Part shown: positions 21,083 through 29,587 of the stretch, one piece after another
Layout of the letters: each line of letters starts with the position of its first letter
How positions within the stretch are numbered: position 1 is the stretch's first letter
Translations under genes and position numbers: made by a program
The notes under the pieces: generated by a model
The model's input: only the letters and a program-made list of their open reading frames with translations
The model's database searches: none
Told to the model about the DNA's origin: nothing
Source of the DNA: Bin5 sp965220715
Lineage (GTDB): Bacteria; Chloroflexota; Anaerolineae; Caldilineales; Caldilineaceae
Reading direction: 5' to 3'
DNA: 64,000 nucleotides
Assembly (NCBI GenBank): GCA_965220715.1
Contig: OZ244843.1
Coordinates: 4,464,001-4,528,000, forward strand

Positions 21083-21267
21083 GTGAAAATAATGACAAAC
21101 GAAGAAAGAACAGCAAACCTAGAGGGCAGGATAGAATATCTGGCAACTAGGGATGATGTAAGCCAATCTACCCTTAGCACACAATTAAGTGGATGGTTGG
21201 GGTCGGCGTTGGCCTGCTGGCAGCCCAGGTCAGCATGTGGGCCTATATGCTGTCCCGCCTACCCTAA
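21083..21267 (+). pseudogene. Frameshifted small helical membrane protein gene
   Basis: From the ATG at 21092 the frame reads MTNEERTANLEGRIEYLATR, a charged coiled-coil-like start. In another frame, from about 21184 to the TAA at 21267, it reads IKWMVGVGVGLLAAQVSMW followed by AYMLSRLP, a clear single membrane helix. Short proteins with an N-terminal coiled coil and such a terminal helix are common; here the two halves are in different frames, with a stop (TAG at 21175) just upstream in the second frame. The likely explanation is a deletion or indel near 21175-21184. Without the shift the product would be about 60 residues, shorter than usual relatives. Confidence 0.6.
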
Positions 21268-21316
21268 CCTACCAATCGTCCTGACTGCCCCACAACCGCA
21301 TAAAACTTCCCGCCAG

Positions 21317-21339
21317 AGTGACCGTTTCGGTCACTTTTT
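21317..21339 (+). terminator. Rho-independent terminator
   Basis: An 8-base-pair stem AGTGACCG/CGGTCACT with a TTT loop, followed by TTTT. It lies 50 bases after the stop of the broken gene at 21083-21267 and probably ended its transcript. Confidence 0.75.
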
Positions 21340-21378
21340 GTATTGTGGTGTTTACCAACATCTTGTAAATAGAAATGG

Positions 21379-21412
21379 GGCGCGACCGTGGGACGCACCC
21401 CAAGGTCGCGCC
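21379..21412. repeat. Inverted repeat
   Basis: Perfect 9-base arms GGCGCGACC/GGTCGCGCC separated by 16 bases. No T-tract follows on either strand. Role unknown. Confidence 0.6.
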
Positions 21413-21557
21413 TAAGCGTCACCTAATCAGATGAAGTAGCGCTTGAACGACGGTTCCAAAAGTAACAACGTAAGCCCAACTCGAAACATCGAACATGAAC
21501 GAAAAATTATCAGTAAGTAAATTTTAGCTGCATGGCTCTGCCCCCTTTCGTAGATTT

Positions 21558-21599
21558 GCCGAGGCCGGAAATGTTTAGCATATTCGTTCCGGCTCAGGC
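21558..21599. repeat. Imperfect inverted repeat
   Basis: Arms GCCGAGGCCGGAA and TTCCGGCTCAGGC pair with one bulge on each side around a 16-base loop. It lies 40 bases before the second terminator and could be part of a structured transcript. Confidence 0.5.
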
Positions 21600-21640
21600 A
21601 GACTACAACAGTATCACGTTTTCAGGTGGCCTGTCAGAGT

Positions 21641-21662
21641 GTCCCACTACTGGGACTTTTTT
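21641..21662 (+). terminator. Rho-independent terminator
   Basis: Stem GTCCCA/TGGGAC with loop CTAC and a run of six T. No intact gene precedes it on this strand, so it marks the end of an unidentified plus-strand transcript. Confidence 0.65.
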
Positions 21663-21801
21663 CGTCTATTAGCAACCGATTTCGGTCACTAGCTCAAACG
21701 TCCAGAAAACACTACATGTATAACTATGTATATAAGTCCCAAAGCAGAAGCCTACAGGCACGCCAAGTCATGCGAGCCATCGTGAAATTGGGGGGAATGG
21801 A

Positions 21802-22131
21802 ATGAGGGATCATTACGCATATCGCGTTAACTGGTCAGCCGCAGACAGCGAGCATATCGGTCTGTGCCCCGAGTTTCCTTCGCTAAGCTGGCTGGCGAAG
21901 CCGCCCGAAGAGGCGTTTTCTGGCATTCGACGCCTGGTTGCTGACTGTATCGGCGACATGCTGGCAGAGGGAGAAGAGTCGCCACAGCCGATTGCAGACC
22001 GAACGTACAGCGGGAAATTCCTGGTGCGCGTACCGCCGGAAACGCACGCGGCGCTGGCCCTGCGCGCGGCAGAACAGGGCGTAAGCCTGAACAGACTTGT
22101 GAGCGCACGCTTAGCGAATGACAGAGGTTGA
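21802..22131 (+). CDS. HicB-like antitoxin without a partner
   Basis: A 109-residue protein of the HicB-like family. The N-terminal half (YAYRVNWSAADSEHIGLCPE, then FSGIRRLVADCIGDMLAEGE) corresponds to the degenerate RNase H-like fold. The C-terminal part, SGKFLVRVPPETHAALALRA followed by AEQGVSLNRLVSARLA, is a ribbon-helix-helix DNA-binding domain. GGGGGAATGG is the ribosome site. In two-gene modules a small HicA mRNA interferase gene lies next to hicB; here the neighbours are a hairpin-rich gap and convergent mutL, so it is an orphan or acts only as a repressor. Confidence 0.8.
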   Translation: MRDHYAYRVNWSAADSEHIGLCPEFPSLSWLAKPPEEAFSGIRRLVADCIGDMLAEGEESPQPIADRTYSGKFLVRVPPETHAALALRAAEQGVSLNRLVSARLANDRG

Positions 22132-22137
22132 CCTGCG

Positions 22138-24180
22138 CTAAGTCCGTTTGAAAGCTCGCTCCAGTTCGCCGGCGCTCAGCTGTAGCATTGTAGGTCGTCC
22201 GTGGGGGCATGTGCGCGGGGCCCGGCACTGCTCCAATTGGCGCACCAACTCTTTCATTTCGATGTCGCTCAGGATTTGGCCCGCTTTGATCGACGCCCGC
22301 TTACACACCATCTTCACCAAGCGGGCTTCCAACTCCTCGCCTACAAGATCCCGGTTTTCCGCCAGGCCTTGCACGATTTCATCGAGCGCTCGTTCGGAAT
22401 CCTGGTTGGATAGCACACTGGGAATGGCGCGTACGAGGAAGGTATCGCCGCCGAAATGTTCGACGCCAAAGCCGATAGCGTTCATCTCATTCAGGTGCTG
22501 GGCAACGAGTCCGGCGCGCGCGTCGCCCACGTGCAGGGAAATCGGATCTAACAGCCCCTGGCGGGGGATTCCGCGACTGGCGCTGCCGCTTTCGCGCTGG
22601 GCCATGAACTTCTCGTACAGAATCCGCTCGTGCGCGGCGTGCTGATCGATCAGGTACAACCCCTCCGGCCCTTCGGCGACCACATACATTGCGCCTGCCT
22701 GCCCTACTACCCGCAGTGGCGGCAGGGTTTGCTCGCCGTCGCGGGGGTACGCGTCCGATTCATCTGTAGTTGCCGTTGGCGGCGCTGCTGCCTCAGACGG
22801 AGGGTTCGGGGCGTTCAGAAGCGGATCTGCATCGGGCTGATCGGCGCCCGGCATGTCGAACGGTATCGTGGGCTGCCGTCCGGCACCGGCGCCGAGAATT
22901 GCGTGGCGCCGGGCAGACCATCCGCTTTGATGCGGTTGGAACGTCTCTTGTGACTCGAAGCCATCGGTCAGCGGTTCGGCAGGTGCGTCGGCCGGTCGTT
23001 CGCCCTCTCGACCCAGCGGCATTTCAGGTACGCCTGCGCCATCGATAATCGCCCGGCGAACGGTCCGCTGAATAGCCCTGAAGATCTTGTTGGAATCGAC
23101 AAAGCGCACCTCTATCTTGCGGGGATGCACGTTAACGTCCACCTCTGCCGGATCCAATTCGACAAAGAGGACTGCCAGGGGATAGCGCCCAACTGGCAGC
23201 AGAGTGTGGTATGCCTGCACAACCGCGTGGGTCAGGCTTCGATCTTCGACGTAGCGCCGGTTGACGAACAGGTTGATCTGAGCGCGGGTGGGGCGGGTGA
23301 GCGATAGCGAACTAACGTAACCGCTGACGCCTGGCAATTGTGCGGCAGACGCGGGGACCATGCGACGATATTCCGCGTGGCCGATGGCCGGTCCAGACCC
23401 GGGCGCCGGGCTTTCGTCGAAGTCGGACATGAAACTGATTTCGTCCTCCTCCGGCTGGGAGGCTTGGCCCACCGGTTCAGCATCGGCAGCGCCGTCTCCC
23501 CGCGATCGGCCCACGCCAATCATCTGTTGGGCGACCTCCCGCCCGTAGATTTTCGACAATACGTCGTCAATGCGACCGGTTCCCTCCGTGAAGAAGGAGA
23601 GTTTGCCATCACTGACATATTTGAAGCGGCAGGCCGGATAGGCCAGGGCATAGCGCTGGACGATGGCAGCGATGTGGCTCGCCTCTGTTGTCGGGCGCCG
23701 CAAAAACTTGCGCCGCGCAGGCGTGTTGAAAAAGATATTTTCGACAGAGACGACCGTGCCCACGGGTAGACCGGAGGGCTGGTTGCGAATGACCGCTCCG
23801 CCCTCAATGTGCAACTCGGCGCCGGATTCGGCGGCAGAATGGCGGCTCCTCAGAGTCATGCGGCTGACCGCAGCGATGCTATAGAGCGCTTCGCCGCGAA
23901 AGCCGAAAGAGGTGATGCAGTCCAGGTCGGCGGCACTGTGTAGTTTGCTTGTTGCGTGGCGCTGCGCTGCCAACGGCAGTTCGGCAGCGGGAATGCCATG
24001 TCCGTCGTCGGTCACCTGCAGCAGGCGCTGCCCCCCTTCCCTGATCTCGACCTGCACCTCGGTCGCGCCGGCATCAAGGCTGTTCTCGATCAGTTCTTTG
24101 GCGACGTTTGCCGGACGTTCCACCACTTCACCGGCGGCGATTTTGGCGGCTACATTTTGAGAAAGAATCTGAATGCCCAT
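22138..24180 (-). CDS. mutL: DNA mismatch repair protein MutL, endonuclease type
   Basis: A 680-residue GHKL ATPase. N-terminal ATP-binding motifs are ELIENSLDAGA, VTDDGHGIP and GFRGEALYSIAAVS. A proline-rich linker spans about 360-470. The C-terminal dimerisation domain carries DQHAAHERILYE, which fits the DQHA-x2-E-x4-E metal-binding motif of nicking MutL proteins, plus CKRASIKAG and CPHGRPT, which complete that site. It therefore probably nicks DNA itself and works without MutH. No mutS is in the window. The stop is 6 bases from the convergent hicB-like gene. Confidence 0.95.
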   Translation of the reverse strand: MGIQILSQNVAAKIAAGEVVERPANVAKELIENSLDAGATEVQVEIREGGQRLLQVTDDGHGIPAAELPLAAQRHATSKLHSAADLDCITSFGFRGEALYSIAAVSRMTLRSRHSAAESGAELHIEGGAVIRNQPSGLPVGTVVSVENIFFNTPARRKFLRRPTTEASHIAAIVQRYALAYPACRFKYVSDGKLSFFTEGTGRIDDVLSKIYGREVAQQMIGVGRSRGDGAADAEPVGQASQPEEDEISFMSDFDESPAPGSGPAIGHAEYRRMVPASAAQLPGVSGYVSSLSLTRPTRAQINLFVNRRYVEDRSLTHAVVQAYHTLLPVGRYPLAVLFVELDPAEVDVNVHPRKIEVRFVDSNKIFRAIQRTVRRAIIDGAGVPEMPLGREGERPADAPAEPLTDGFESQETFQPHQSGWSARRHAILGAGAGRQPTIPFDMPGADQPDADPLLNAPNPPSEAAAPPTATTDESDAYPRDGEQTLPPLRVVGQAGAMYVVAEGPEGLYLIDQHAAHERILYEKFMAQRESGSASRGIPRQGLLDPISLHVGDARAGLVAQHLNEMNAIGFGVEHFGGDTFLVRAIPSVLSNQDSERALDEIVQGLAENRDLVGEELEARLVKMVCKRASIKAGQILSDIEMKELVRQLEQCRAPRTCPHGRPTMLQLSAGELERAFKRT

Positions 24181-24189
24181 AGTGCCTGA

Positions 24190-24198
24190 AGTATACCA
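24190..24198 (-). promoter_or_regulatory. Extended -10 promoter very close to mutL
   Basis: On the minus strand TGG-TATACT lies ten bases before the mutL ATG. Transcription starting six or seven bases downstream would give an almost leaderless mRNA, which agrees with the absence of a clear ribosome-binding site. No -35 hexamer is obvious. Confidence 0.4.
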
Positions 24199-24500
24199 TT
24201 TTTGCGCGTGATCGTTCCCGCGGCAGATTTCGCGATCGTGTCTCTCTCATATGGCGCGATGATGGAAAAGTCCAATATTCGGAGGATCAGGTGCATGCTG
24301 AGAGGCCGACAATATGCAAAATGAAAGCAATTGACTTCCCCGGTTGCCCCCTTGCCTACTCTTTGCTATGCGAAATGAAACTGGTCGATCAGGCGCTTCC
24401 TCGAGGTTGGACGGCGTTTCGGGCCGCTCCCATCTGTAGTGTGCCCAAGGACAGTGATGGGGGAAGCTCTGACCGGTATTCGCGCAAGGCGGGGGAGAGG
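24199..24500. other. Intergenic region between mutL and the methyltransferase gene
   Basis: About 300 bases with no convincing gene. A plus-strand frame from 24291 has a GGAGG-like sequence upstream, but its residues are of random composition. No terminator hairpin with a T-tract was seen after the methyltransferase gene. Confidence 0.5.
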
Positions 24501-26195
24501 TCAGACTTCGGCCTGTGAAGGAAGTTCCTGTTGTCGGGTTGCGTCAACGAAGAGATGCTCCTCGCCCGCTACGTCGACGATAAGAATGGCGACGGTCCGA
24601 TCCAGCGCGCCGTTACTGCCTTGACAGCCGGAGGGGACGGGCCGAGCGCAGGAATAGGCGCCTGTGACAAGAGCGCGCTTGCCGGCGGGCGCGTCCACCA
24701 GCGCCGGCCGCAGGGTCTTGCCGTCGAACTCCGGATCGATCAGAACTGCCCGTACCTGTAGGCGCCAGTCGTGCGGCAACGACACTTTTGCCTCTGCAGC
24801 CAGACGAGCAACTAGCGGGCTATGAAATCGTTCAATTCGAACTGTCAGCCGGCCGTCCTCCCGGTCGAGTCGAATATCCGCTGCGGGGCCGGTGTGTAGC
24901 TCTTGCCGCTGTTGGCCACTTTGGACAGAGTCGCCGTCGCCAAGACGCAGTATTCGATATCCGCTTCCCTGTCGAGAGCTTTCCCCACTGCCCCCATGCT
25001 CCGGGTCGATGCTGCCTTCGCCTTCGAAACGGACCGAAGCAAGGGAAGGCAGGTGGCGGCTGAGGCGCCCCGCCGCCGTGCGCACTGCCCGCCAGGAACT
25101 GTCGCAGCCAATCCAGTCACGACCAAGCTTGTGCGCCACTGTGAGCGTTGTGCCGGAGCCTACAAATGGGTCGAGTACGAGATCTCCGGGACAACTGGCT
25201 GTTTCCAGGATCCGCTGTAGCAGCCTCTCGGTTTTCTGCGTGGGGTAGTTTTCGTCTTCACCGGGAACAGTCCCAAGCCCGGGGATGTCGTCCCACAGAT
25301 TGTCCACCGGTCTGATGAGGACGTAGCGGTTGCGGCCGCGTTGGGTGAGGTAGTACTTCACGCCGATGTTTCCGCCATTGGAAGCATATACTCGTTGCGC
25401 GTCCTCATCTACGATCACGTTTCCGCCGTAAGGGGCGTACAGCCGCCCCTCTGCAAATAGGGCGGCCAGGCGCCCGAAGCTGTATGTTCCCGGATCCGAG
25501 GTGCGGAAGAAGCCGCGCGCGTCGCGCATGTACTGTGCGGCCGCGGCTTCCTCGGTGAGGACGATTTCGCGGCTGGGGGCATGCCAGATGGGCCGGCCCT
25601 GCGGTGTCCTGCGAAAGATGTGGATTGCCTGGGCGCTGTTGGGAAAGTAGCGTGCATGGACTTTCGCGCCGCGCATGGTCTGGCTGCGCCAAAAGACTGT
25701 GTTGAGATGCGATTCAGCGCCGAAAATCTCTGCCAGCAGCAGGAGCAGGTGCGCCTGCATGCGGTGATCGCAGTGCAGCCAAAGCGTGCCGTCAGGGTGC
25801 AACAGGTCGCGCAGGAGGAGCAGCCGATCGGCCAGGAATTGGAGATAGGAGCCCGGCTGCCAGATATCGTCGTATGCGGTCAGTTCGCCCAGTGTGGGCT
25901 GCCCTTTGCCGCGCAGACGAACGCGGCTGGTGTAGGTACGGTTCGAGTTGTAAGGCGGATCCATATAAACCAGGCGGACGCTGTCGCGATAGCCGTTGGC
26001 CAGCAGCCAGGAAATCGCATCGAAGTTATCTCCAAAGAGCAGAAGACCGCTTCTGCCTGTGCCTGAGCATTGCGGTGGATAGCGCTCCACCTGCTGAACA
26101 GGGGGACGGGACGGCTCTACGCGCAGCCGTTTACGGGGCCATTGGAGGGTGACTAAATCTTCTGCGCGGGTTGGCCGCGGGGCGCCGGCTGTCAT
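24501..26195 (-). CDS. Site-specific DNA methyltransferase, beta class (N6-adenine or N4-cytosine)
   Basis: A 564-residue amino-methyltransferase. The catalytic motif DPPYNSNRTY precedes the S-adenosylmethionine motif LDPFVGSGTTLTVAHKLG, the order of the beta class, with target-recognition sequence between them. The C-terminal 170 residues include a DWRLQVRAVLIDPEFDGKTL segment reminiscent of type III Mod-like proteins. No restriction gene is nearby, so it is a solitary methyltransferase or has a distant partner. The chosen ATG has GGAG 12 bases upstream; a TTG at 26306 is an alternative that would add a low-complexity N-terminus. Confidence 0.85.
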   Translation of the reverse strand: MTAGAPRPTRAEDLVTLQWPRKRLRVEPSRPPVQQVERYPPQCSGTGRSGLLLFGDNFDAISWLLANGYRDSVRLVYMDPPYNSNRTYTSRVRLRGKGQPTLGELTAYDDIWQPGSYLQFLADRLLLLRDLLHPDGTLWLHCDHRMQAHLLLLLAEIFGAESHLNTVFWRSQTMRGAKVHARYFPNSAQAIHIFRRTPQGRPIWHAPSREIVLTEEAAAAQYMRDARGFFRTSDPGTYSFGRLAALFAEGRLYAPYGGNVIVDEDAQRVYASNGGNIGVKYYLTQRGRNRYVLIRPVDNLWDDIPGLGTVPGEDENYPTQKTERLLQRILETASCPGDLVLDPFVGSGTTLTVAHKLGRDWIGCDSSWRAVRTAAGRLSRHLPSLASVRFEGEGSIDPEHGGSGESSRQGSGYRILRLGDGDSVQSGQQRQELHTGPAADIRLDREDGRLTVRIERFHSPLVARLAAEAKVSLPHDWRLQVRAVLIDPEFDGKTLRPALVDAPAGKRALVTGAYSCARPVPSGCQGSNGALDRTVAILIVDVAGEEHLFVDATRQQELPSQAEV

Positions 26196-26310
26196 GGAGT
26201 CTGTCCGCTCCGGCTTAGGTTGCGTTGTCCTGGTCTGTGGCCCACTGCCACCTGATTCTTTCGGTGTCAGCAGTTCCTTTTCCGCCAGCACAGGCTTGGA
26301 TTCCAATCGA

Positions 26311-26346
26311 AAGACCCGGCAGCGCTGCTACTTGCTGCCGGGTCTT
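26311..26346 (-). terminator. Strong hairpin at the end of the molybdenum hydroxylase unit
   Basis: Perfect 13-base arms AAGACCCGGCAGC/GCTGCCGGGTCTT with a 10-base loop. It lies 140 bases past the last gene of the hydroxylase operon and ahead of the methyltransferase gene. The T-tract on the minus strand is short (TCTTTCG). Confidence 0.65.
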
Positions 26347-26486
26347 GTACTCTGCAATCGTTATGAAGGAACACTATGTCCCCTGACAAGCCAACGCGAT
26401 CGGCACATGCTGTGAACTGGGCAAGAATCCCGGTAGCCACTCTGCATCGCGGCGATCGCGAATTGGCGGATAGCCGCGCCGACAGT

Positions 26487-26765
26487 TCAAACTCGGTCCG
26501 AGTTGCCGCCTGTCATCGCAGGGACGAAGTGTACTTCGCTGTCCGGCCCTACCGCGGCGCGCAGGCCGCGATTCTGCACGGCGCCGTCAACGGCAACCGT
26601 CCAACCGGGCCGAATGCGTCCTTCATCGACAATGCGGTCGGCGACGCCTGGGAAGCGTTCCTCCAGGGCCGCTACAATCTCGCGCACCGAGGCGCCCTCT
26701 GCTTCGACGATCTGCTGGCCGTCGGTGAGGGAGCGCATCAGTGGTGGAATCCAGACCTTGGCCAC
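26487..26765 (-). CDS. MoaD/ThiS family sulfur-carrier protein with C-terminal tail
   Basis: A 92-residue ubiquitin-like protein: KVWIPPLMRSLTDG, then the helix VREIVAALEERFPGVADRI, the GWTVAVDG strand and DSEVHFVPAMTGG. In MoaD the terminal glycine pair is activated and carries the sulfur used to make molybdopterin. Here five residues (NSDRV) follow the glycine pair, so the protein would need trimming before it could be adenylated, or it serves another role. It is the last gene of the operon, two bases after the molybdopterin-binding subunit, which supports a link to molybdenum cofactor. Confidence 0.85.
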   Translation of the reverse strand: MAKVWIPPLMRSLTDGQQIVEAEGASVREIVAALEERFPGVADRIVDEGRIRPGWTVAVDGAVQNRGLRAAVGPDSEVHFVPAMTGGNSDRV

Positions 26766-26767
26766 GC

Positions 26768-29089
26768 TCAGTCATCTCCAGGAACCAGTTCGGAGGCCTC
26801 TGCCTCTTTGGCCCACATGGCTTCAAGCAGATTGGCCGGTGAAATAGGCAGCTTGTCCATACGGACGCCTGTGGCCTGGTAGACGGCATTGGCGACTGCG
26901 CCGGCCGGCGGCACGATGTTGACTTCACCGACGCCGCGCACACCATAGGGGTGAGCGGGGTGGGGAACCTCAACCAGGATCGTTTCGATCATGGGCAGGT
27001 CCAGTGCGGTGGGCATGCGGTAGTCGAGTAGGCTGGCGTTGAGAAGATGGCCCTCTTCGTCGTAGATGTACTCTTCGTTGATGGCCCAGCCGATGCCCTG
27101 GGCGACGCCGCCTTGCATCTGCCCTTCGACATAGGAGGGGTGAATAGCCTTGCCTACATCCTGGGCGATTGTGTAGCGAAGGATCGTGATCTTGCCCGTC
27201 TCCGGATCGACTTCAATGTCGACGCACTGGGTGGAGAACCCAGGACCGAAGTCCTGCGGATGCACCGTCGAACTGGCCATCATGGGCTCGTCTCGCTGGA
27301 CGAGGCCGGCGGCTTCGACGAAAGGCAGGCTTTCGTCGCCTGCACTGAAGACGCTGTCTTCGTAGTTAACATCCTCGGGGGCGACATCCCAGTGTTCGGC
27401 CAATCGACGCTTCATCTCACCTTTGAGTTGCTGGCCGAGGTTGTAAGCGGCCAAGCCGGTGGCGAAGGTGGTACGGCTGCCGCCGGTCACGTCATTGTAT
27501 GACACCGTGTCGGTATCCACGACACGGGCCCTGACGTGTTCGTAGTCGATATCCATCGCCTCGGCCAACTGCATGGCGATCGAGGCCCGACTGCCGCCAA
27601 TATCGGTAGAGGCCTCGTTGAGATTGACCGTGCCATCGGGGTTGAGAACGGCGGTGGCGCTGGACTGGCCGCCCCAGTTATTCCAATAGCCGGATGCAAT
27701 GCCGCGGCCGCGATATTTGCCTTCGAGCGGCGACTGGTATTGCTCCGAATTCAGAATTGCCTCCACGGTTTCGATATGACCGATGCGAGCGTACTGCAGG
27801 CCGTCCGGGCGGCGATCGTTCTCTTTTGCGCCGTTGAGGATTCGGAATTCGGCCGGGTCCATACCCAGCTTTTCGGCCAGTTCATCGACGACGCTCTCGA
27901 CGGCAAAGGCAACATTGGTGCCCCCTGGCGCACGGTAGGCGGCGCTGCGGGGCCGGTTTACGACGATGTCATAGCCATCTACCTGAAGGTTATCGATCGC
28001 GTAGGGGGCCAGGCTCACGTTGGCGGCCGCCCCGACCGGTGAGCCGGGATAGGCGCCGGCCTCATAGTAGAGTTCCGCCAAAGCAGCGGAGATTTTACCA
28101 TCTGCATCGACGCCGATCTTCACGCGGATATTCGAGCCGGAGGTGGGCCCGGTTGCAGCCAGGACATCGGCGCGGCTCATGACGATTTTAACAGGTTCGT
28201 GGCCCGCCTTTTTGGAAAGGAGCACAGCGGACGGCTCAACATAGACGTTGATTTTGCCGCCGAAGCCGCCGCCAATTTCGGTCGGGACGACCTTAAGCCG
28301 GGAGACGGGGATCTTCAGAATCTCGCAGACCTGGCCGCGCACGGCGAAAGAACCTTGGGTACTGGTCCAGATCGTGATCTGCCCGTCGGCGCTGTACAAG
28401 GCCGTAGCGGCGTGGGGTTCGATGTAACCCTGGTGGACTGTTTCGGTGCGGAATGTGCGGTCAACGACCAGGTGGGCGCCGGCAAAGCCTGCATCGAGGT
28501 CGCCGCGCTGGTGGCGGAAGACTGAGGCCAGGTTTGTCGGCTCGGTGCCGATTTCGCCCATCGAATCGGTGCGCAGCGAGTCCAGGAGGATGGGGGCATC
28601 ATCTGCCAGGGCATCGTCTACAGTCATCACGGGGGGAAGCAACTCGTAGTCAACTTCGATTAGCTCGGCTGCCTCCTTGGCGATATGCGGGTTGACCGCG
28701 GCGACGGCCGCCACTGCATGGCCGTGGTAAAGCGCCTTTTCGCGAGCCAGGACGTTGTCGCTCAGATATTTCAGGTTTATTGCGCCTTCGCCCAGGTCTT
28801 CGACTTTGTCCTCGGCCACAGGCAGATCGGCGCCGGTGACCACCGCGCGCACGCCGGGCATGGCTTCGGCCTTGCTGGTGTCGATGGAACGAATAAGGGC
28901 GTGGGCGTGGGGACTTCGCAGGACGAAGCCATGCAGCAATCCGGTCATCTGCACATCTGCGGCATAGACGGCGCGGCCCGTTACTTTGTCCACACCGTCC
29001 GGCCGCACGGGACGCGTGCCGATAACCTTGTAACCGTTCTGGTTATTGGCAGCCAGTTTTCCAGTTCCGTTCTGTTTCGTATCGGCCAT
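26768..29089 (-). CDS. Xanthine dehydrogenase family molybdopterin-binding subunit
   Basis: A 773-residue large subunit of a molybdenum hydroxylase, a cytoplasmic enzyme that oxidises a small organic substrate using water and passes electrons to iron-sulfur centres and FAD. The N-terminal domain starts IGTRPVRPDGVDKVTGRAVY. Cofactor motifs include GGGFGGKINVYVEP, the active-site loop AYRAPGGTN and the catalytic glutamate in GVRGVGEVNIVPPAGA. The loop is not the AYxCSFR of true form I CO dehydrogenase, so CO is an unlikely substrate; the real one is unknown. AGGAGG precedes the ATG. Confidence 0.92.
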   Translation of the reverse strand: MADTKQNGTGKLAANNQNGYKVIGTRPVRPDGVDKVTGRAVYAADVQMTGLLHGFVLRSPHAHALIRSIDTSKAEAMPGVRAVVTGADLPVAEDKVEDLGEGAINLKYLSDNVLAREKALYHGHAVAAVAAVNPHIAKEAAELIEVDYELLPPVMTVDDALADDAPILLDSLRTDSMGEIGTEPTNLASVFRHQRGDLDAGFAGAHLVVDRTFRTETVHQGYIEPHAATALYSADGQITIWTSTQGSFAVRGQVCEILKIPVSRLKVVPTEIGGGFGGKINVYVEPSAVLLSKKAGHEPVKIVMSRADVLAATGPTSGSNIRVKIGVDADGKISAALAELYYEAGAYPGSPVGAAANVSLAPYAIDNLQVDGYDIVVNRPRSAAYRAPGGTNVAFAVESVVDELAEKLGMDPAEFRILNGAKENDRRPDGLQYARIGHIETVEAILNSEQYQSPLEGKYRGRGIASGYWNNWGGQSSATAVLNPDGTVNLNEASTDIGGSRASIAMQLAEAMDIDYEHVRARVVDTDTVSYNDVTGGSRTTFATGLAAYNLGQQLKGEMKRRLAEHWDVAPEDVNYEDSVFSAGDESLPFVEAAGLVQRDEPMMASSTVHPQDFGPGFSTQCVDIEVDPETGKITILRYTIAQDVGKAIHPSYVEGQMQGGVAQGIGWAINEEYIYDEEGHLLNASLLDYRMPTALDLPMIETILVEVPHPAHPYGVRGVGEVNIVPPAGAVANAVYQATGVRMDKLPISPANLLEAMWAKEAEASELVPGDD

Positions 29090-29107
29090 ACAAATTCCTC
29101 CTCAGCG

Positions 29108-29587
29108 CTAGGCTCCGCCTTCGGCTACTTCCAACACTGCTCGCAAGATCTTGTCATAGCCTGTGCAACGGCAGAGATTGCCTGCCAGCCAAAGACGCGC
29201 ATCGTCCTCGCTGGGGTTGGGGTTATTGTCCAGCAGCGCCTTGGAAGAGACGATAAATCCCGGCGTGCAGATGCCGCATTGCAAAGAGGCATGCTCAAGG
29301 AACTTCTGCTGCAGCGGATGCAGTTCGCCATCTTCGGCGATGCCTTCGATTGTCACGACCGTGCGGCCTTCAATCTCCGGTGCAAGCACAAGGCAGGAGT
29401 TGACGAGAACTCCGTCCAAAAGCACGTTGCAGGCGCCACAATTACCGTTGCCGCAGCCCTCTTTGCTGCCGATCAGGCCCAGATTATCCCTGAGAGCTTC
29501 CAGCAAAGTCTGACGAGGTTCGCAAAGGAAGATAGTTTCTTCGCCATTCAGGGTTGTTTCTACAGCGATCTTTTTAGACATGTCCAT
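29108..29587 (-). CDS. Xanthine dehydrogenase family (2Fe-2S) subunit
   Basis: A 159-residue small subunit with two [2Fe-2S] clusters. The plant-ferredoxin domain has GCGNGNCGACNVLLDG with a fourth cysteine in VNSCLVLA; the helical domain has QCGICTPGFI and NLCRCTGYDKI. It relays electrons from the molybdenum site to the FAD subunit. The ATG has GGGAG upstream and overlaps the end of the FAD-subunit gene by 14 bases; a second ATG two codons later is possible. Gene order FAD, iron-sulfur, molybdenum subunit is the common coxMSL order. Confidence 0.95.
   Translation of the reverse strand: MDMSKKIAVETTLNGEETIFLCEPRQTLLEALRDNLGLIGSKEGCGNGNCGACNVLLDGVLVNSCLVLAPEIEGRTVVTIEGIAEDGELHPLQQKFLEHASLQCGICTPGFIVSSKALLDNNPNPSEDDARLWLAGNLCRCTGYDKILRAVLEVAEGGA

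Larger units (their letters stand above)
21268..21801. other. Intergenic region, 534 bases, rich in hairpins
   Basis: No gene of protein-like composition was found on either strand. The stretch holds two terminator-like hairpins (21317-21339 and 21641-21662), two further inverted repeats (21379-21412 and 21558-21599) and an AT-rich patch at 21715-21737 ahead of the HicB-like gene. Confidence 0.6.

Noticed and set aside
24291..24518. Plus-strand 75-codon frame between mutL and the methyltransferase gene, with a GGAGG-like site
   Set aside because: The residues look random, the end overlaps the methyltransferase gene on the other strand, and no family is suggested.
26768..29089. Reading the large subunit as aerobic CO dehydrogenase CoxL
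   Set aside because: The active-site loop AYRAPGGTN lacks the cysteine-containing signature required for CO oxidation.
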